Source: Acidobacteria bacterium UBA2994
GTDB lineage: Bacteria > Acidobacteriota > Vicinamibacteria > Vicinamibacterales > UBA8438
Assembly: GCA_002346545.1 (NCBI GenBank)
Contig: DEAA01000053.1
Span: 1 to 64,000 of the forward strand
Direction of reading: 5' to 3'
DNA: 64,000 bases
Part shown: piece after piece, positions 33,702-41,729 of the stretch
Layout of the letters: each line of letters starts with the position of its first letter
Numbering within the stretch: position 1 is the stretch's first letter
The notes under the pieces: generated by a model
Databases searched by the model: none
Told to the model about the DNA's origin: nothing
Seen by the model: the letters and a program-made list of their open reading frames with translations, nothing else
Made by a program: the position numbers and the translations under genes

Positions 33702-35546
33702 TCAATCAATCTGGTATTCCGGCGTGCTCATGATCAGATGGGTGACCATCCGGAGCGGGTCTTCCAGATACGTCTCGGCGCGCACCAAGTCGTCGCTGGC
33801 CAGCTCGTCACCAAGGAACTCGATCAAGCCGGAGCGGAATTCGGTCGACACCGGCATCCGGAGGAATCGGCCAAGCAGATGGTCGACCGCCTCGGTCGTG
33901 GTGGTCGCTCCGGCGTCCAGCACCATCCGGGTCATGTCGATCCGGACCGCGCCACGTGGGGTCGGAATGAGCTTCTGCATGGCGGTGGCCCAGGCCCGAT
34001 AGCCAGAGACCCGTGTGTTGAACAGCTCGTCTCGCTCGCGCGCCGCCATGTTGAAGGCAGTCTGCTCAGCGGTTGGATCGAGCGCGATGGCGGCGGTGAA
34101 GTTCTGCCCGCTCCTGAGGCGCTCGCCGATGATGGCATCGCCGCCACTCGACAGGAAGTTTGGGTCCTGGAACCCGACAACGTCAGGGAACAGAACGTTG
34201 AACGCGACGTTGCCTCGCCGCTGCAGCAGGGCGGGCGTGATCCAGGCCTGCCCCTGCGCCCAGCCGGCCACCGACGGCGGGTTGAGCAGCTGCTGCCCCA
34301 GCCCGGTGGTCGTCCGGTTGAAGTCTGGCACGCCAGGCACGTCGTCGGCGTCCAGCTGGTTCAGCATGGTGATGACATGCTCGACCGGCCCCTTGATATG
34401 CGCGCCGTAAGAGGCCTCGCTATAGAAGTCGCGCGACAGGAAAATCGTGCTCAGTAAGGGCTGAAGCTCGTAGTCGGCGCCTCGGAAGACCTCTCCGAGC
34501 GCGGCGACCAGCGCGTCGCTCGGATCGGCCCGAACGAAGAAACGGTAAAGTTTGGCCGCGATGTACTCAGCGGTGACCGGCTGATCGAGAATGATGCGCA
34601 ACACGTCCACGCCGTCGAAGTGTCCAGTCTGCCCGAGAAACTCCTTCTCGCCGTCATCGTGCTGGTCGGCGTTGACCACGAAGTCGAGGTCAACGTAGTT
34701 CCACCCGGTGAACGCGCGGGCCGCCTCACGCACATCCCGCTCAGAATAGTTGCCGACGCCCATAGTGAAGAGCTCCATCACCTCGCGAGCAAAGTTCTCG
34801 TTGGCCGCGCCCTTCACGTTTACGCCGGCATCCAGGTAGTAGAGCATGCCGGGATCCTTCGCGACCGCTTCGACGAGATCGCCGAAGTTCCCCACAGCGT
34901 GCTGCTGGAAGAGTTCAACCTGGCCGAGGAGCTTCCGGTAGTCGCGTACCTTTCCTTCAGCAGTCGCGAAGTGCCCGTGCCAGAAGAGCGCCAGCTTCTC
35001 TTGCAAGGGGCGATTGGTGTCGAGCATCCGCTCCGCCCACCAATAGGCCACCCGACGGCTTTCGAGTTGTGACGCCCGGATCCAGTAGAAGAACCGGTCC
35101 GATACCGGTTGCATGTGGCGGTTGCCACCCTCCGGCTTCACCCGGATGCCCATGCTCTTCCCGGTCTCCTGCGCAAGCTCCGTGGCCGCGGGACGACTGG
35201 GCGGAAAGTCAGCGAGGGACTCATCGAAGAACCCGGAGTGCTCAAACGGCAGCAGGTGGTCATTGGCGACTCCGTCGAAGTCGACCAGCGATGCCACCGC
35301 ATCGGCTGGTGTCATATCGACTAGACGCTGAATCTCGTCCGGTGTACCGCCGAAACCGGCTCGTCCAAGTAGATGCTCGGCCCGGTCGTAACTCCAGTCC
35401 GCCTCGGTGATGGGCGTCAGGTCTCCCACCCAGGACGCGGGGCCAGGTTGGTAGTCGTTCTCGTTAGCAACCACCGACGGAATGGTCAGCACAGGCGCCA
35501 GCAGCAGGATCAAGGCAGCGGCGAGCGGATGGCGTCGCTTCGTCAT
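33702..35546 (-). CDS. DUF1800 exported protein
   Basis: A 614-residue protein with signal peptide (LAAALILLLAPVLTIPSVVA). It matches DUF1800: DRAEHLLGRAGFGGTPDEI (about residue 55), RVAYWWAERMLDTNRPLQEKLALFWHGHFAT, ANENFAREVMELFTMGVGNYSERDVREAARAFTGW, and NPPSVAGWAQGQAWITP in the C-terminal part. Function unknown. The ATG at 35546 is preferred over the one at 35561 because it overlaps the stop of the small upstream ORF (TGATG) and has GAGGA at proper distance. Followed by DUF1501. Confidence 0.9.
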   Translation of the reverse strand: MTKRRHPLAAALILLLAPVLTIPSVVANENDYQPGPASWVGDLTPITEADWSYDRAEHLLGRAGFGGTPDEIQRLVDMTPADAVASLVDFDGVANDHLLPFEHSGFFDESLADFPPSRPAATELAQETGKSMGIRVKPEGGNRHMQPVSDRFFYWIRASQLESRRVAYWWAERMLDTNRPLQEKLALFWHGHFATAEGKVRDYRKLLGQVELFQQHAVGNFGDLVEAVAKDPGMLYYLDAGVNVKGAANENFAREVMELFTMGVGNYSERDVREAARAFTGWNYVDLDFVVNADQHDDGEKEFLGQTGHFDGVDVLRIILDQPVTAEYIAAKLYRFFVRADPSDALVAALGEVFRGADYELQPLLSTIFLSRDFYSEASYGAHIKGPVEHVITMLNQLDADDVPGVPDFNRTTTGLGQQLLNPPSVAGWAQGQAWITPALLQRRGNVAFNVLFPDVVGFQDPNFLSSGGDAIIGERLRSGQNFTAAIALDPTAEQTAFNMAARERDELFNTRVSGYRAWATAMQKLIPTPRGAVRIDMTRMVLDAGATTTTEAVDHLLGRFLRMPVSTEFRSGLIEFLGDELASDDLVRAETYLEDPLRMVTHLIMSTPEYQID

Positions 35547-35836
35547 CAGTAATCCTCGCAATCCTGACGTTTATACACCGACGCCGAGCCAACCGCTAGG
35601 TGTGGAGCTCCACCTCGACGCCGACCCCGGTGAGCTTCGTGTGAGTTGCAGTCACCCCCGCTCATCGCGAAGTCCTTCATAAGAGCCCATGGCTCGTCGG
35701 ACAAGAACCCCAACTCGGACAACTCGAACGCTGCGACACTGCCCCCACCGTCGACCGGACCGGCTGTATGGGCGGCGGCGCTGATGCCTGACACCACGAG
35801 GATTCCTGCGGCGACAGCGGTAGCCGATATCGGCAT
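35546..35836 (-). CDS. Small exported hypothetical protein coupled to DUF1800
   Basis: A 96-residue frame with an apparent signal peptide (TAVAAGILVVSGISAAAHTA), a middle part ELSELGFLSDEPWALMKDFAMSGGDC, then a basic stretch EAHRGRRRGG and the end KRQDCEDY. The stop overlaps the DUF1800 start as TGATG, which suggests translational coupling. The basic C-terminal third looks less natural and may reflect a frameshift. No family recognised. Confidence 0.45.
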   Translation of the reverse strand: MPISATAVAAGILVVSGISAAAHTAGPVDGGGSVAAFELSELGFLSDEPWALMKDFAMSGGDCNSHEAHRGRRRGGAPHLAVGSASVYKRQDCEDY

Positions 35837-35941
35837 CGTGTCCCGCGTGCCAAGGCGCGGCAGCGCAGCAACCCTCGTGCGGCATCTATGCTAGGGTCGT
35901 CCTCTTGCCCCCGCCAGTTCGGCCGACGGGGCTCGTGAGCC

Positions 35942-36862
35942 ATGGACCAGTCGACCCGCGCCCCCGTTTACGTTATTGGGAGCCTCAACACGGATTTGGT
36001 GGTGAAGACCGGCCAGCTACCTGCCCCGGGTCAGACGGTGCTGGGCGGCGACTTTTTCATGAGCCCGGGCGGCAAGGGAGGCAACCAGGCGGTCGCCGCC
36101 GCCAGGCTCGGCGCCAGCGTCTCGATGGTGGCCCGACTCGGCACCGACATCTTCGCCGACGCCGCTATGGCCAGCCTCGAACGCGATGGGCTGACATGCA
36201 CCCACGTCAGCCGCGATCCTGACCGCCCGTCAGGGGTAGCCCTCATCAGCGTCGATGCAGCCGGGGAGAACCAAATCGTGGTGGCGCCAGGTGCCAACGC
36301 CGCGCTTAGCCCCGCCGACGTCGAACATGCCTGCGGCGAGCTACCGGCAGGGGCCCTTGTCCTCCTCCAGCTCGAGATCCCGATGGAGGCCGTCCAGCGA
36401 ACGGTGGCTATTGCGGCCGAGCGCCACTGTCGCGTCATCCTCGACCCCGCGCCAGCGCCCGAAGGACCGCTACCAAGGGACCTCCTGGGTGGCGTCTATC
36501 TTCTGACCCCGAACGAAACCGAGGCGCAACGCCTGACCGGTCTGAAGGTAACCGATCAGGACTCTGCCCGGACCGCCGCCGGTGCCTTGATCGATGCCGG
36601 CGCCGCCCACGTGGCGCTCACTCTGGGGCCAGCCGGCGTCTGTCTAGCACACCAGAACCAGACCACCTTCGTTCCGGCTCCACAGGTGACAGCGGTAGAT
36701 TCAACTGCCGCCGGCGACTGCTTTAATGGCGCTGTGGCGGCCGGATTGGCCAAAGGCCTCGACCTGATCGCCAGCGTCGAATTCGGCTGTCTGGCCGCCG
36801 CCATGTCGGTCACACGGCTGGGGGCGCAAGACGCCATGCCTTCGGCGGCCGATATCGCTTGA
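35942..36862 (+). CDS. rbsK: Ribokinase (PfkB family)
   Basis: A 306-residue sugar kinase that phosphorylates D-ribose at O5. The substrate-binding N-terminus reads YVIGSLNTDLVVKTG and PGGKGGNQAVAAARLG (about residue 42). The ATP-binding region and catalytic base are in VDSTAAGDCFNGAVAAGLAKG (Asp at about residue 258). Other PfkB kinases such as fructokinases lack the exact GGKGGNQAVAA form, which favours ribokinase. No ribose transporter or repressor is adjacent, so it may act in general ribose salvage. Confidence 0.88.
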   Translation: MDQSTRAPVYVIGSLNTDLVVKTGQLPAPGQTVLGGDFFMSPGGKGGNQAVAAARLGASVSMVARLGTDIFADAAMASLERDGLTCTHVSRDPDRPSGVALISVDAAGENQIVVAPGANAALSPADVEHACGELPAGALVLLQLEIPMEAVQRTVAIAAERHCRVILDPAPAPEGPLPRDLLGGVYLLTPNETEAQRLTGLKVTDQDSARTAAGALIDAGAAHVALTLGPAGVCLAHQNQTTFVPAPQVTAVDSTAAGDCFNGAVAAGLAKGLDLIASVEFGCLAAAMSVTRLGAQDAMPSAADIA

Positions 36863-37115
36863 GGCAGAGTTGCACGTCGACGGCGAGCTCATAGAGACCG
36901 CCCGCTGACCGACCGAGTACATGACCTGTCGGTTCTACCTATTTTGGCGCTCCGCACTCGACGAGGGGCGCCACAGGGCTGAAGCGCGGCTACTGAACCT
37001 AACGGAGTCGGCGCGCAATAGTGCTCTACGACGCCGAGACGGCGGCGAAATGAGCGGATGCGGCTGATTCTGGTACCATGTTCCAAGTACGAAGTACGTT
37101 CTGAGGGAGGATCGA

Positions 37116-38594
37116 ATGCTAAAGGCGACGTTCCCCTACGCCGTGCTAGCGGTGCTTGCGTGGCCGACACTGGCCACCGGTCAATCAATTGCCGGCGCAG
37201 ACCCGCATCCGGAGGTCCACTACTACGACCTGGCCGACTTCGGCATCGCGCCGACCGACGTCACATTCGCCAAGGACATCGGCCCGATCCTGCAGCGCAG
37301 CTGCCAAAGCTGTCATCGTCCCAACGGCGGCGCGCCGATGTCACTCGTCACCTATCAGGAGGTAAGGCCGTGGGCGCGCTCCATCAAGCACCGGACCGCC
37401 ATCCGTGACCGGATGGGCGCAATGCCACCGTTCTATCTGGAGAAGGACATCGGCATCACCCGGTTCAAGGACGACACGTCACTCAGCGACCTCGAGCTGG
37501 CCAAGATCCAGGCCTGGGTCGACAACGGCGCGCCGCTGGGTAACCAAGCGGATATGCCGCCGGCCCTCGAATTCACCGAAGCGGGTGAGTGGGCACTTGG
37601 CGAACCGGATCTGACCCTGAGGGGACCGGAGATCACGCTGCCCGCCATCGGACCCGACCGCTGGGGAGACATCGGACTCGTACCAACCGGTTTGACTGAG
37701 GATCGATATGTGAAGGCCGTCGAGGTACGGGAGGTCAACAACATCCCACCCGCCTCAGGCTCAGACACGGTCGGCGGACGCTACATCTTCCACCACATGA
37801 CCTACTCGAGTGGAGTGCTGAACGAGGCCGGCACCGAGGTCCTCGACGACACGAGGATCCGCTGGCCCATCCACGAGGTGGGCCGGAACCCGGACATCTT
37901 CGCGGAGAAATTCGGGACGCTGCTGCAGGCCAACTCGGCGCTGCATCTAGGCGCGAGTCATCTCCACTCGAACGGCATCCAGGAAACCACTGGACATCTC
38001 GAATTCGGATTCCATTTCCATCCGAAAGGCTACGAGCCGGAGTATGGCGGTCGAGCACCAGTGCGGTTGGGGAACGGTAACGACATCGACGTGATGCCCG
38101 GTCGGGCCGACCAGGAGTTCCACTCGTTCGAGGTACTCGAGCAGCACACGAAGATCATCGCCTTCGAACCGCACCTGCACGCCCCCGGGACCCGCATGTG
38201 TATGGAGGCGATCTGGGGCGGCAACCACTTCACCTTGAACTGTGTCGGCTACGACCACAACTGGGTGAAGCAGTACGTCTACGAGGACGACGCGGCACCG
38301 CTGCTGCCTAAGGGAACTATCCTGCACATCGTCGGCTTCCTCGACACCACCGCCGGCAACGAGAACCTTGCCGACAACCGTAACTGGGCAGGCGGGGGCC
38401 GTCGATCGGTTGCCAACATGTTCATCGACCTCGGCTACGCCGTGGAGCTGACCGAGAAGCAGTTCCAGGACGAGATGACCGAACGTCGAGCCGCCATGGA
38501 AAGCCGGAACGAATACGATGTGGGCTGCCCGCTCTGCTGGGCGCCGATTCCGACCGAGGAGACCGCCACCACGGACGGTGGGGACAGCCAGTGA
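37116..38594 (+). CDS. Cytochrome c / copper type II monooxygenase-like exported protein (module copy A)
   Basis: A 492-residue exported protein with signal peptide ending ATGQS. A short cytochrome-like domain carries one haem motif, RSCQSCHRPN (Cys63, Cys66, His67), followed by GAMPPFY, in which the Met may be the distal ligand. The C-terminal two thirds hold His clusters typical of copper-monooxygenase-like folds: FHHMTYSS, SHLHSNG, FGFHFHPKG and AFEPHLHAPGTRMCMEA. LLPKGTILHIVGFLDTTAGN follows. These resemble the C-terminal domain of peptidylglycine hydroxylating monooxygenases, but activity is unproven. GGGAGG precedes the ATG. It overlaps the next gene by 4 bases. A paralogue is at 55970-57358. 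Confidence 0.82.
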   Translation: MLKATFPYAVLAVLAWPTLATGQSIAGADPHPEVHYYDLADFGIAPTDVTFAKDIGPILQRSCQSCHRPNGGAPMSLVTYQEVRPWARSIKHRTAIRDRMGAMPPFYLEKDIGITRFKDDTSLSDLELAKIQAWVDNGAPLGNQADMPPALEFTEAGEWALGEPDLTLRGPEITLPAIGPDRWGDIGLVPTGLTEDRYVKAVEVREVNNIPPASGSDTVGGRYIFHHMTYSSGVLNEAGTEVLDDTRIRWPIHEVGRNPDIFAEKFGTLLQANSALHLGASHLHSNGIQETTGHLEFGFHFHPKGYEPEYGGRAPVRLGNGNDIDVMPGRADQEFHSFEVLEQHTKIIAFEPHLHAPGTRMCMEAIWGGNHFTLNCVGYDHNWVKQYVYEDDAAPLLPKGTILHIVGFLDTTAGNENLADNRNWAGGGRRSVANMFIDLGYAVELTEKQFQDEMTERRAAMESRNEYDVGCPLCWAPIPTEETATTDGGDSQ

Positions 38595-39592
38595 CAGCCG
38601 GTCTGCGTCTGCGGCTCGGCCCTCTCGCCGCTCGGCTGACATCGGCCGCGCTAGCGCTGACGGCCGTACTCGCGTGCCCGGCCGCACTCGAGGCGCAGAC
38701 CCGCTTCATGTTCCTGCGGGGCCAGAGCGTCCACCCGGCGTTCGAAGGATGGTGGCCCAACGAGGACGGCACCTACACGCTCTGGTTCGGCTACATGAAC
38801 TCCAACTGGGAGGAACAGTTCGACATCCCGGTGGGGCCTGACAATTACTTCGCCTTGACCGAGGCTGGCGCGATGGACGACATCGAAGTCGACCGCATCG
38901 TCGCGTCAGACATCGATCGAGGCCAGCCCACCCATTTCTACCCGCGGCGCAACCCTTTCCTGTTCACGGTGGAAGTACCGGCAAACTTCGATGAAAAGGA
39001 ACTAGTGTGGACGCTGACCTCGCACGGCACCCGAAACCGGGTCTACGCGTCGCTTCGACCCGACTACCGGATGGACACCCAGGTGATGTCGACCGAAGTC
39101 GGCGGTGCCTTCGGCAGTCTCGATGACCGGCTACGCGACAACCAGGCCCCGAATCTGAGTGTGGAGGGCACACTCCGTCGCACGGTAAGCGTCGGCGATC
39201 CGCTCACGCTCCGAGCCCACGCAGTAGATCCAGACAACTACCCTCCACGGGCTAACCGTGAGCCGCCCAAGACACTCGACGACCTCTACAGCACACGGGG
39301 CGTCGGGTCGGTCGTAGTCTCCGGCGCACCAGGTCTACGGATGATGTGGACCGTGTATCGCGGGCCAGCACACCACGTCCGATTCAGCCCGGAACAGATG
39401 AAGGCCTGGATGGATACGCGGGTCTGGGGAAACTCCCCATGGTCACCGCCCTACATCCTGCCGGAAGTCCCCGGAGACAACACCTGGGTGGCGGACGTCA
39501 CCTTCGCCGAGCCTGGCGAGTATGTCCTTCGCGCGGTGGCCAGCGACGGCTCGAACTTCAGCTACGAGAACCTTACGGTGGTCGTGGAGTAG
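38591..39592 (+). CDS. Exported beta-sandwich partner protein (module copy A)
   Basis: A 333-residue protein starting at GTG within the stop of the previous gene (GTGA). It has a signal peptide (RLTSAALALTAVLACPAALEAQ). Notable parts are HPAFEGWWPNEDGTYTLWFGYMN, IPVGPDNYF, FTVEVPANFDEKELVWTLTSHG and the end VTFAEPGEYVLRAVASDG, which look like two immunoglobulin-like beta domains. The paralogue at 57391-58278 shares FEGWFRNLDGTFELSFGFFN, GPENF, and VTFAEPGEYLLRFLA. Function unknown; constant pairing with the cytochrome/copper-like gene suggests a shared complex. Confidence 0.78.
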   Translation: MTAGLRLRLGPLAARLTSAALALTAVLACPAALEAQTRFMFLRGQSVHPAFEGWWPNEDGTYTLWFGYMNSNWEEQFDIPVGPDNYFALTEAGAMDDIEVDRIVASDIDRGQPTHFYPRRNPFLFTVEVPANFDEKELVWTLTSHGTRNRVYASLRPDYRMDTQVMSTEVGGAFGSLDDRLRDNQAPNLSVEGTLRRTVSVGDPLTLRAHAVDPDNYPPRANREPPKTLDDLYSTRGVGSVVVSGAPGLRMMWTVYRGPAHHVRFSPEQMKAWMDTRVWGNSPWSPPYILPEVPGDNTWVADVTFAEPGEYVLRAVASDGSNFSYENLTVVVE

Positions 39593-39670
39593 GCGCTAGT
39601 CACCTGCATCCGTCGAGCCTGTCTTCGCGCCTTCGAGGAACGCGATAATCTCTGGCCTTTCTGAAACGGT

Positions 39671-41104
39671 TCAGGGCGCCACCAGCTTGTAGACCCAGCC
39701 ATTCCCCTTGGTCACGAGGTAGAGCTCGCCCTCAGAATCGACACCCACTCGCAGATCGACCCGATTGCCAGGCCCGTAGGTGTTCGGGAAACCGGCCACG
39801 TCCACCAGGTCTCGCTCCTGACCGTCAAACCTTAGGCGGATCTCGGTGATCTCGTTCAGCCCGTCCGGGTCAAGATTATCCGCATCGATCGCCAGCAGCC
39901 GGCCGCGAGGGAACTCGGCAAACACGAACTTGCCCTGAAGCGCTGGAATCGCGCTCCCGCGGTAGACATAGCCACCACCCACCGCCGCGCCCTCATCGTG
40001 ATCGTACTGCGCGACCGGATCCACCAGGTCAGCGTCAGATTCCTGCCGGGGATACACCGGCCCAGGGCCGCGCCCCACCGCGTAACCGCTGGAAAAGGTG
40101 CCTTCCCGGAGGCGCCAGCCGTAGTTGGCCCCGGCGCGCCCAAGATTGATCTCCTCCACCTGATTCTGCCCGATGTCACCGATAAACATCGTGCCGTCGG
40201 TATCCCACGAGAAATGCTGGGGATGGCGCAGTCCGAAGGCCCAGATCTCTGGAGCCACACCGCTCTGGCCGACGAACGGATTGTCAGAGGGGATGCCATA
40301 TCCTCGGCCACCCTCGCCACCGAGCGGGTCGATCCGAATGATGGCCGCCTGCGGTATCTCCAGCGACTGACCAAAGTCGCGCGGGTCGTGGGCGGCGCCG
40401 CCGTCACCCAGACAGACGTACAACATGCCGAAGTCGGGGGAGCCTGGCACGGCGTTCGGGTTGAAGGCCAGCGTGCCGATGTTGTGATTCGGCGCGAACT
40501 GGCCGATGCGGAACACCTCGCGAGAGGTGCCGCTGAACTCGTTTGCGGTCGGATCGGTAGCCGTAAACTCCAGAATCACGCTCTCGTGACTCTCGGCATC
40601 GTCGTCGAGATAGTCCGCCACGCCGGTCGCCGACCCGGCGCTGTAGGCCGCATAGAATTTCCCGTAGCCGGGCGACCCCTCTTCGGCGAACTGCGGATGG
40701 AACGTGACACTAACCAGGCCGGACTCATTCGGGAACATCGAGTCGTCGAAGCCGATGTCCATGGTGCGCATGTCCATGAACTCGGTCGGCGGCCGCCCAC
40801 TTTCATCGACAATGTAGAGCACGCCCCGCAGGTCATTCACCACGAGCCGTCCCGACCCGTCTGGGATCGGTACCAGGTACTGCAACCGGGCATAGGCTGG
40901 ATTGGTCGACGCCGACTCGCTGTTCGACTCGATCGTGCGAGGGAAGCGGACGAACTCTTCGACCCCGGCCACTAGGTCGCCCTTCTGGATGGTCTCCGGA
41001 ATTGGGTCGTCGAGCGGACGCGGTTGAGCCATTACTGCCGGCGCGAGGCTTACAGCGAACAGAGCGGACAGTGTGACAATAGCGATCTCTCTCAGGTAGC
41101 GCAT
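39671..41104 (-). CDS. PQQ-dependent sugar dehydrogenase family protein (soluble GDH/YliI-like)
   Basis: A 477-residue exported six-bladed propeller with signal peptide (IAIVTLSALFAVSLAPAVMAQ). Family motifs are GLVSVTFHPQFAEE, HNIGTLAFNPN, the His and Asp stretch CLGDGGAAHDPRDFGQSLEIPQAAIIRIDP, WAFGLRHPQHFSWD, FIGDIGQNQVEEINL and GANYGWRLREG. These match aldose sugar dehydrogenases that oxidise sugars with PQQ. The ATG at 41104 starts the signal peptide. After the stop codon, 23 in-frame codons read like the end of a cytochrome c domain (SERPEIIAFLEGAK) and then stop, so an ancestral C-terminal cytochrome domain may have been lost. Last gene of the VOC-PQQ run. Confidence 0.88.
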   Translation of the reverse strand: MRYLREIAIVTLSALFAVSLAPAVMAQPRPLDDPIPETIQKGDLVAGVEEFVRFPRTIESNSESASTNPAYARLQYLVPIPDGSGRLVVNDLRGVLYIVDESGRPPTEFMDMRTMDIGFDDSMFPNESGLVSVTFHPQFAEEGSPGYGKFYAAYSAGSATGVADYLDDDAESHESVILEFTATDPTANEFSGTSREVFRIGQFAPNHNIGTLAFNPNAVPGSPDFGMLYVCLGDGGAAHDPRDFGQSLEIPQAAIIRIDPLGGEGGRGYGIPSDNPFVGQSGVAPEIWAFGLRHPQHFSWDTDGTMFIGDIGQNQVEEINLGRAGANYGWRLREGTFSSGYAVGRGPGPVYPRQESDADLVDPVAQYDHDEGAAVGGGYVYRGSAIPALQGKFVFAEFPRGRLLAIDADNLDPDGLNEITEIRLRFDGQERDLVDVAGFPNTYGPGNRVDLRVGVDSEGELYLVTKGNGWVYKLVAP

Positions 41105-41159
41105 CCAAACAGTATCGCCCAAGACGAGCGTCCTTCCCACGATCCTCAGCCTGAAAACG

Positions 41160-41711
41160 CTACGACCTTGAGGTCACGTGGAAGGACCACCAGGTGTCTG
41201 GCCGTGGGGTATCGAGCGCCGGCGGCGTCCCGCCGCCGCCCGGCTGCTGGGCCTGCACGGCCGGATTCTGCAACTTGCGCATACGCGCCGACCACACCCG
41301 ATCGAGCATCGACTGGTCCATCTCGCGGTTCAGGAACACCGGGTAGACCACGCCATCGAGACGCAGTCGTCCGGAGTGATCCGTCTGCACGCGCGGACAC
41401 CAGTACTTGTCGTCGCCGAACGAACAGCTGATGAACAGCTCCCCCTCAGGCGTGGCCATGCAGTTCACGTTGACCGAGTGCGGGCGCATCGTGATACTGA
41501 CCTGAATCTGGCAGAGCGACACGGCGTTGGCGAAGCTCCAGTCGTTGATCGGTTCGTCATGGGAGTCTCCCAGCAAGACGAACCCGGGCGTGGTTTCGCA
41601 TGGACAATTCACCGTCCATGCCAGCCCGCCGCCGAGCAATACGAGCACCAGGGTAGCGCCCACGCCTAGCAGCGCCTTCTTCAACGTTGACTGACCTTGG
41701 TCTGCACTCAT
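41160..41711 (-). CDS. Membrane-anchored hypothetical protein of the PQQ operon
   Basis: A 183-residue protein with one N-terminal membrane segment (ALLGVGATLVLVLLGGGLAW) followed by an extracytoplasmic part. It starts NCPCETTPGFVLLGDSHDEPINDWSFAN and has further Cys residues (SLCQI, NVNCMAT, FISCSFGDDKYWCPRV), so two or three disulfides are likely. The C-terminus is Pro/Gly-rich. It lies 18 bases after the PQQ dehydrogenase and 55 before the sugar dehydrogenase, so it is probably co-transcribed. No function known; a subunit or assembly factor for the dehydrogenases is possible but unproven. Confidence 0.7.
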   Translation of the reverse strand: MSADQGQSTLKKALLGVGATLVLVLLGGGLAWTVNCPCETTPGFVLLGDSHDEPINDWSFANAVSLCQIQVSITMRPHSVNVNCMATPEGELFISCSFGDDKYWCPRVQTDHSGRLRLDGVVYPVFLNREMDQSMLDRVWSARMRKLQNPAVQAQQPGGGGTPPALDTPRPDTWWSFHVTSRS

Positions 41712-41729
41712 TGCTTCTGTCCTCCTGAG

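Noticed and set aside
33012..34457. 481-residue plus-strand open frame across the DUF1501/DUF1800 genes
   Set aside because: It covers two well-supported genes on the opposite strand, is rich in Arg, His and Val in the way typical of antisense frames, and shows no domain.
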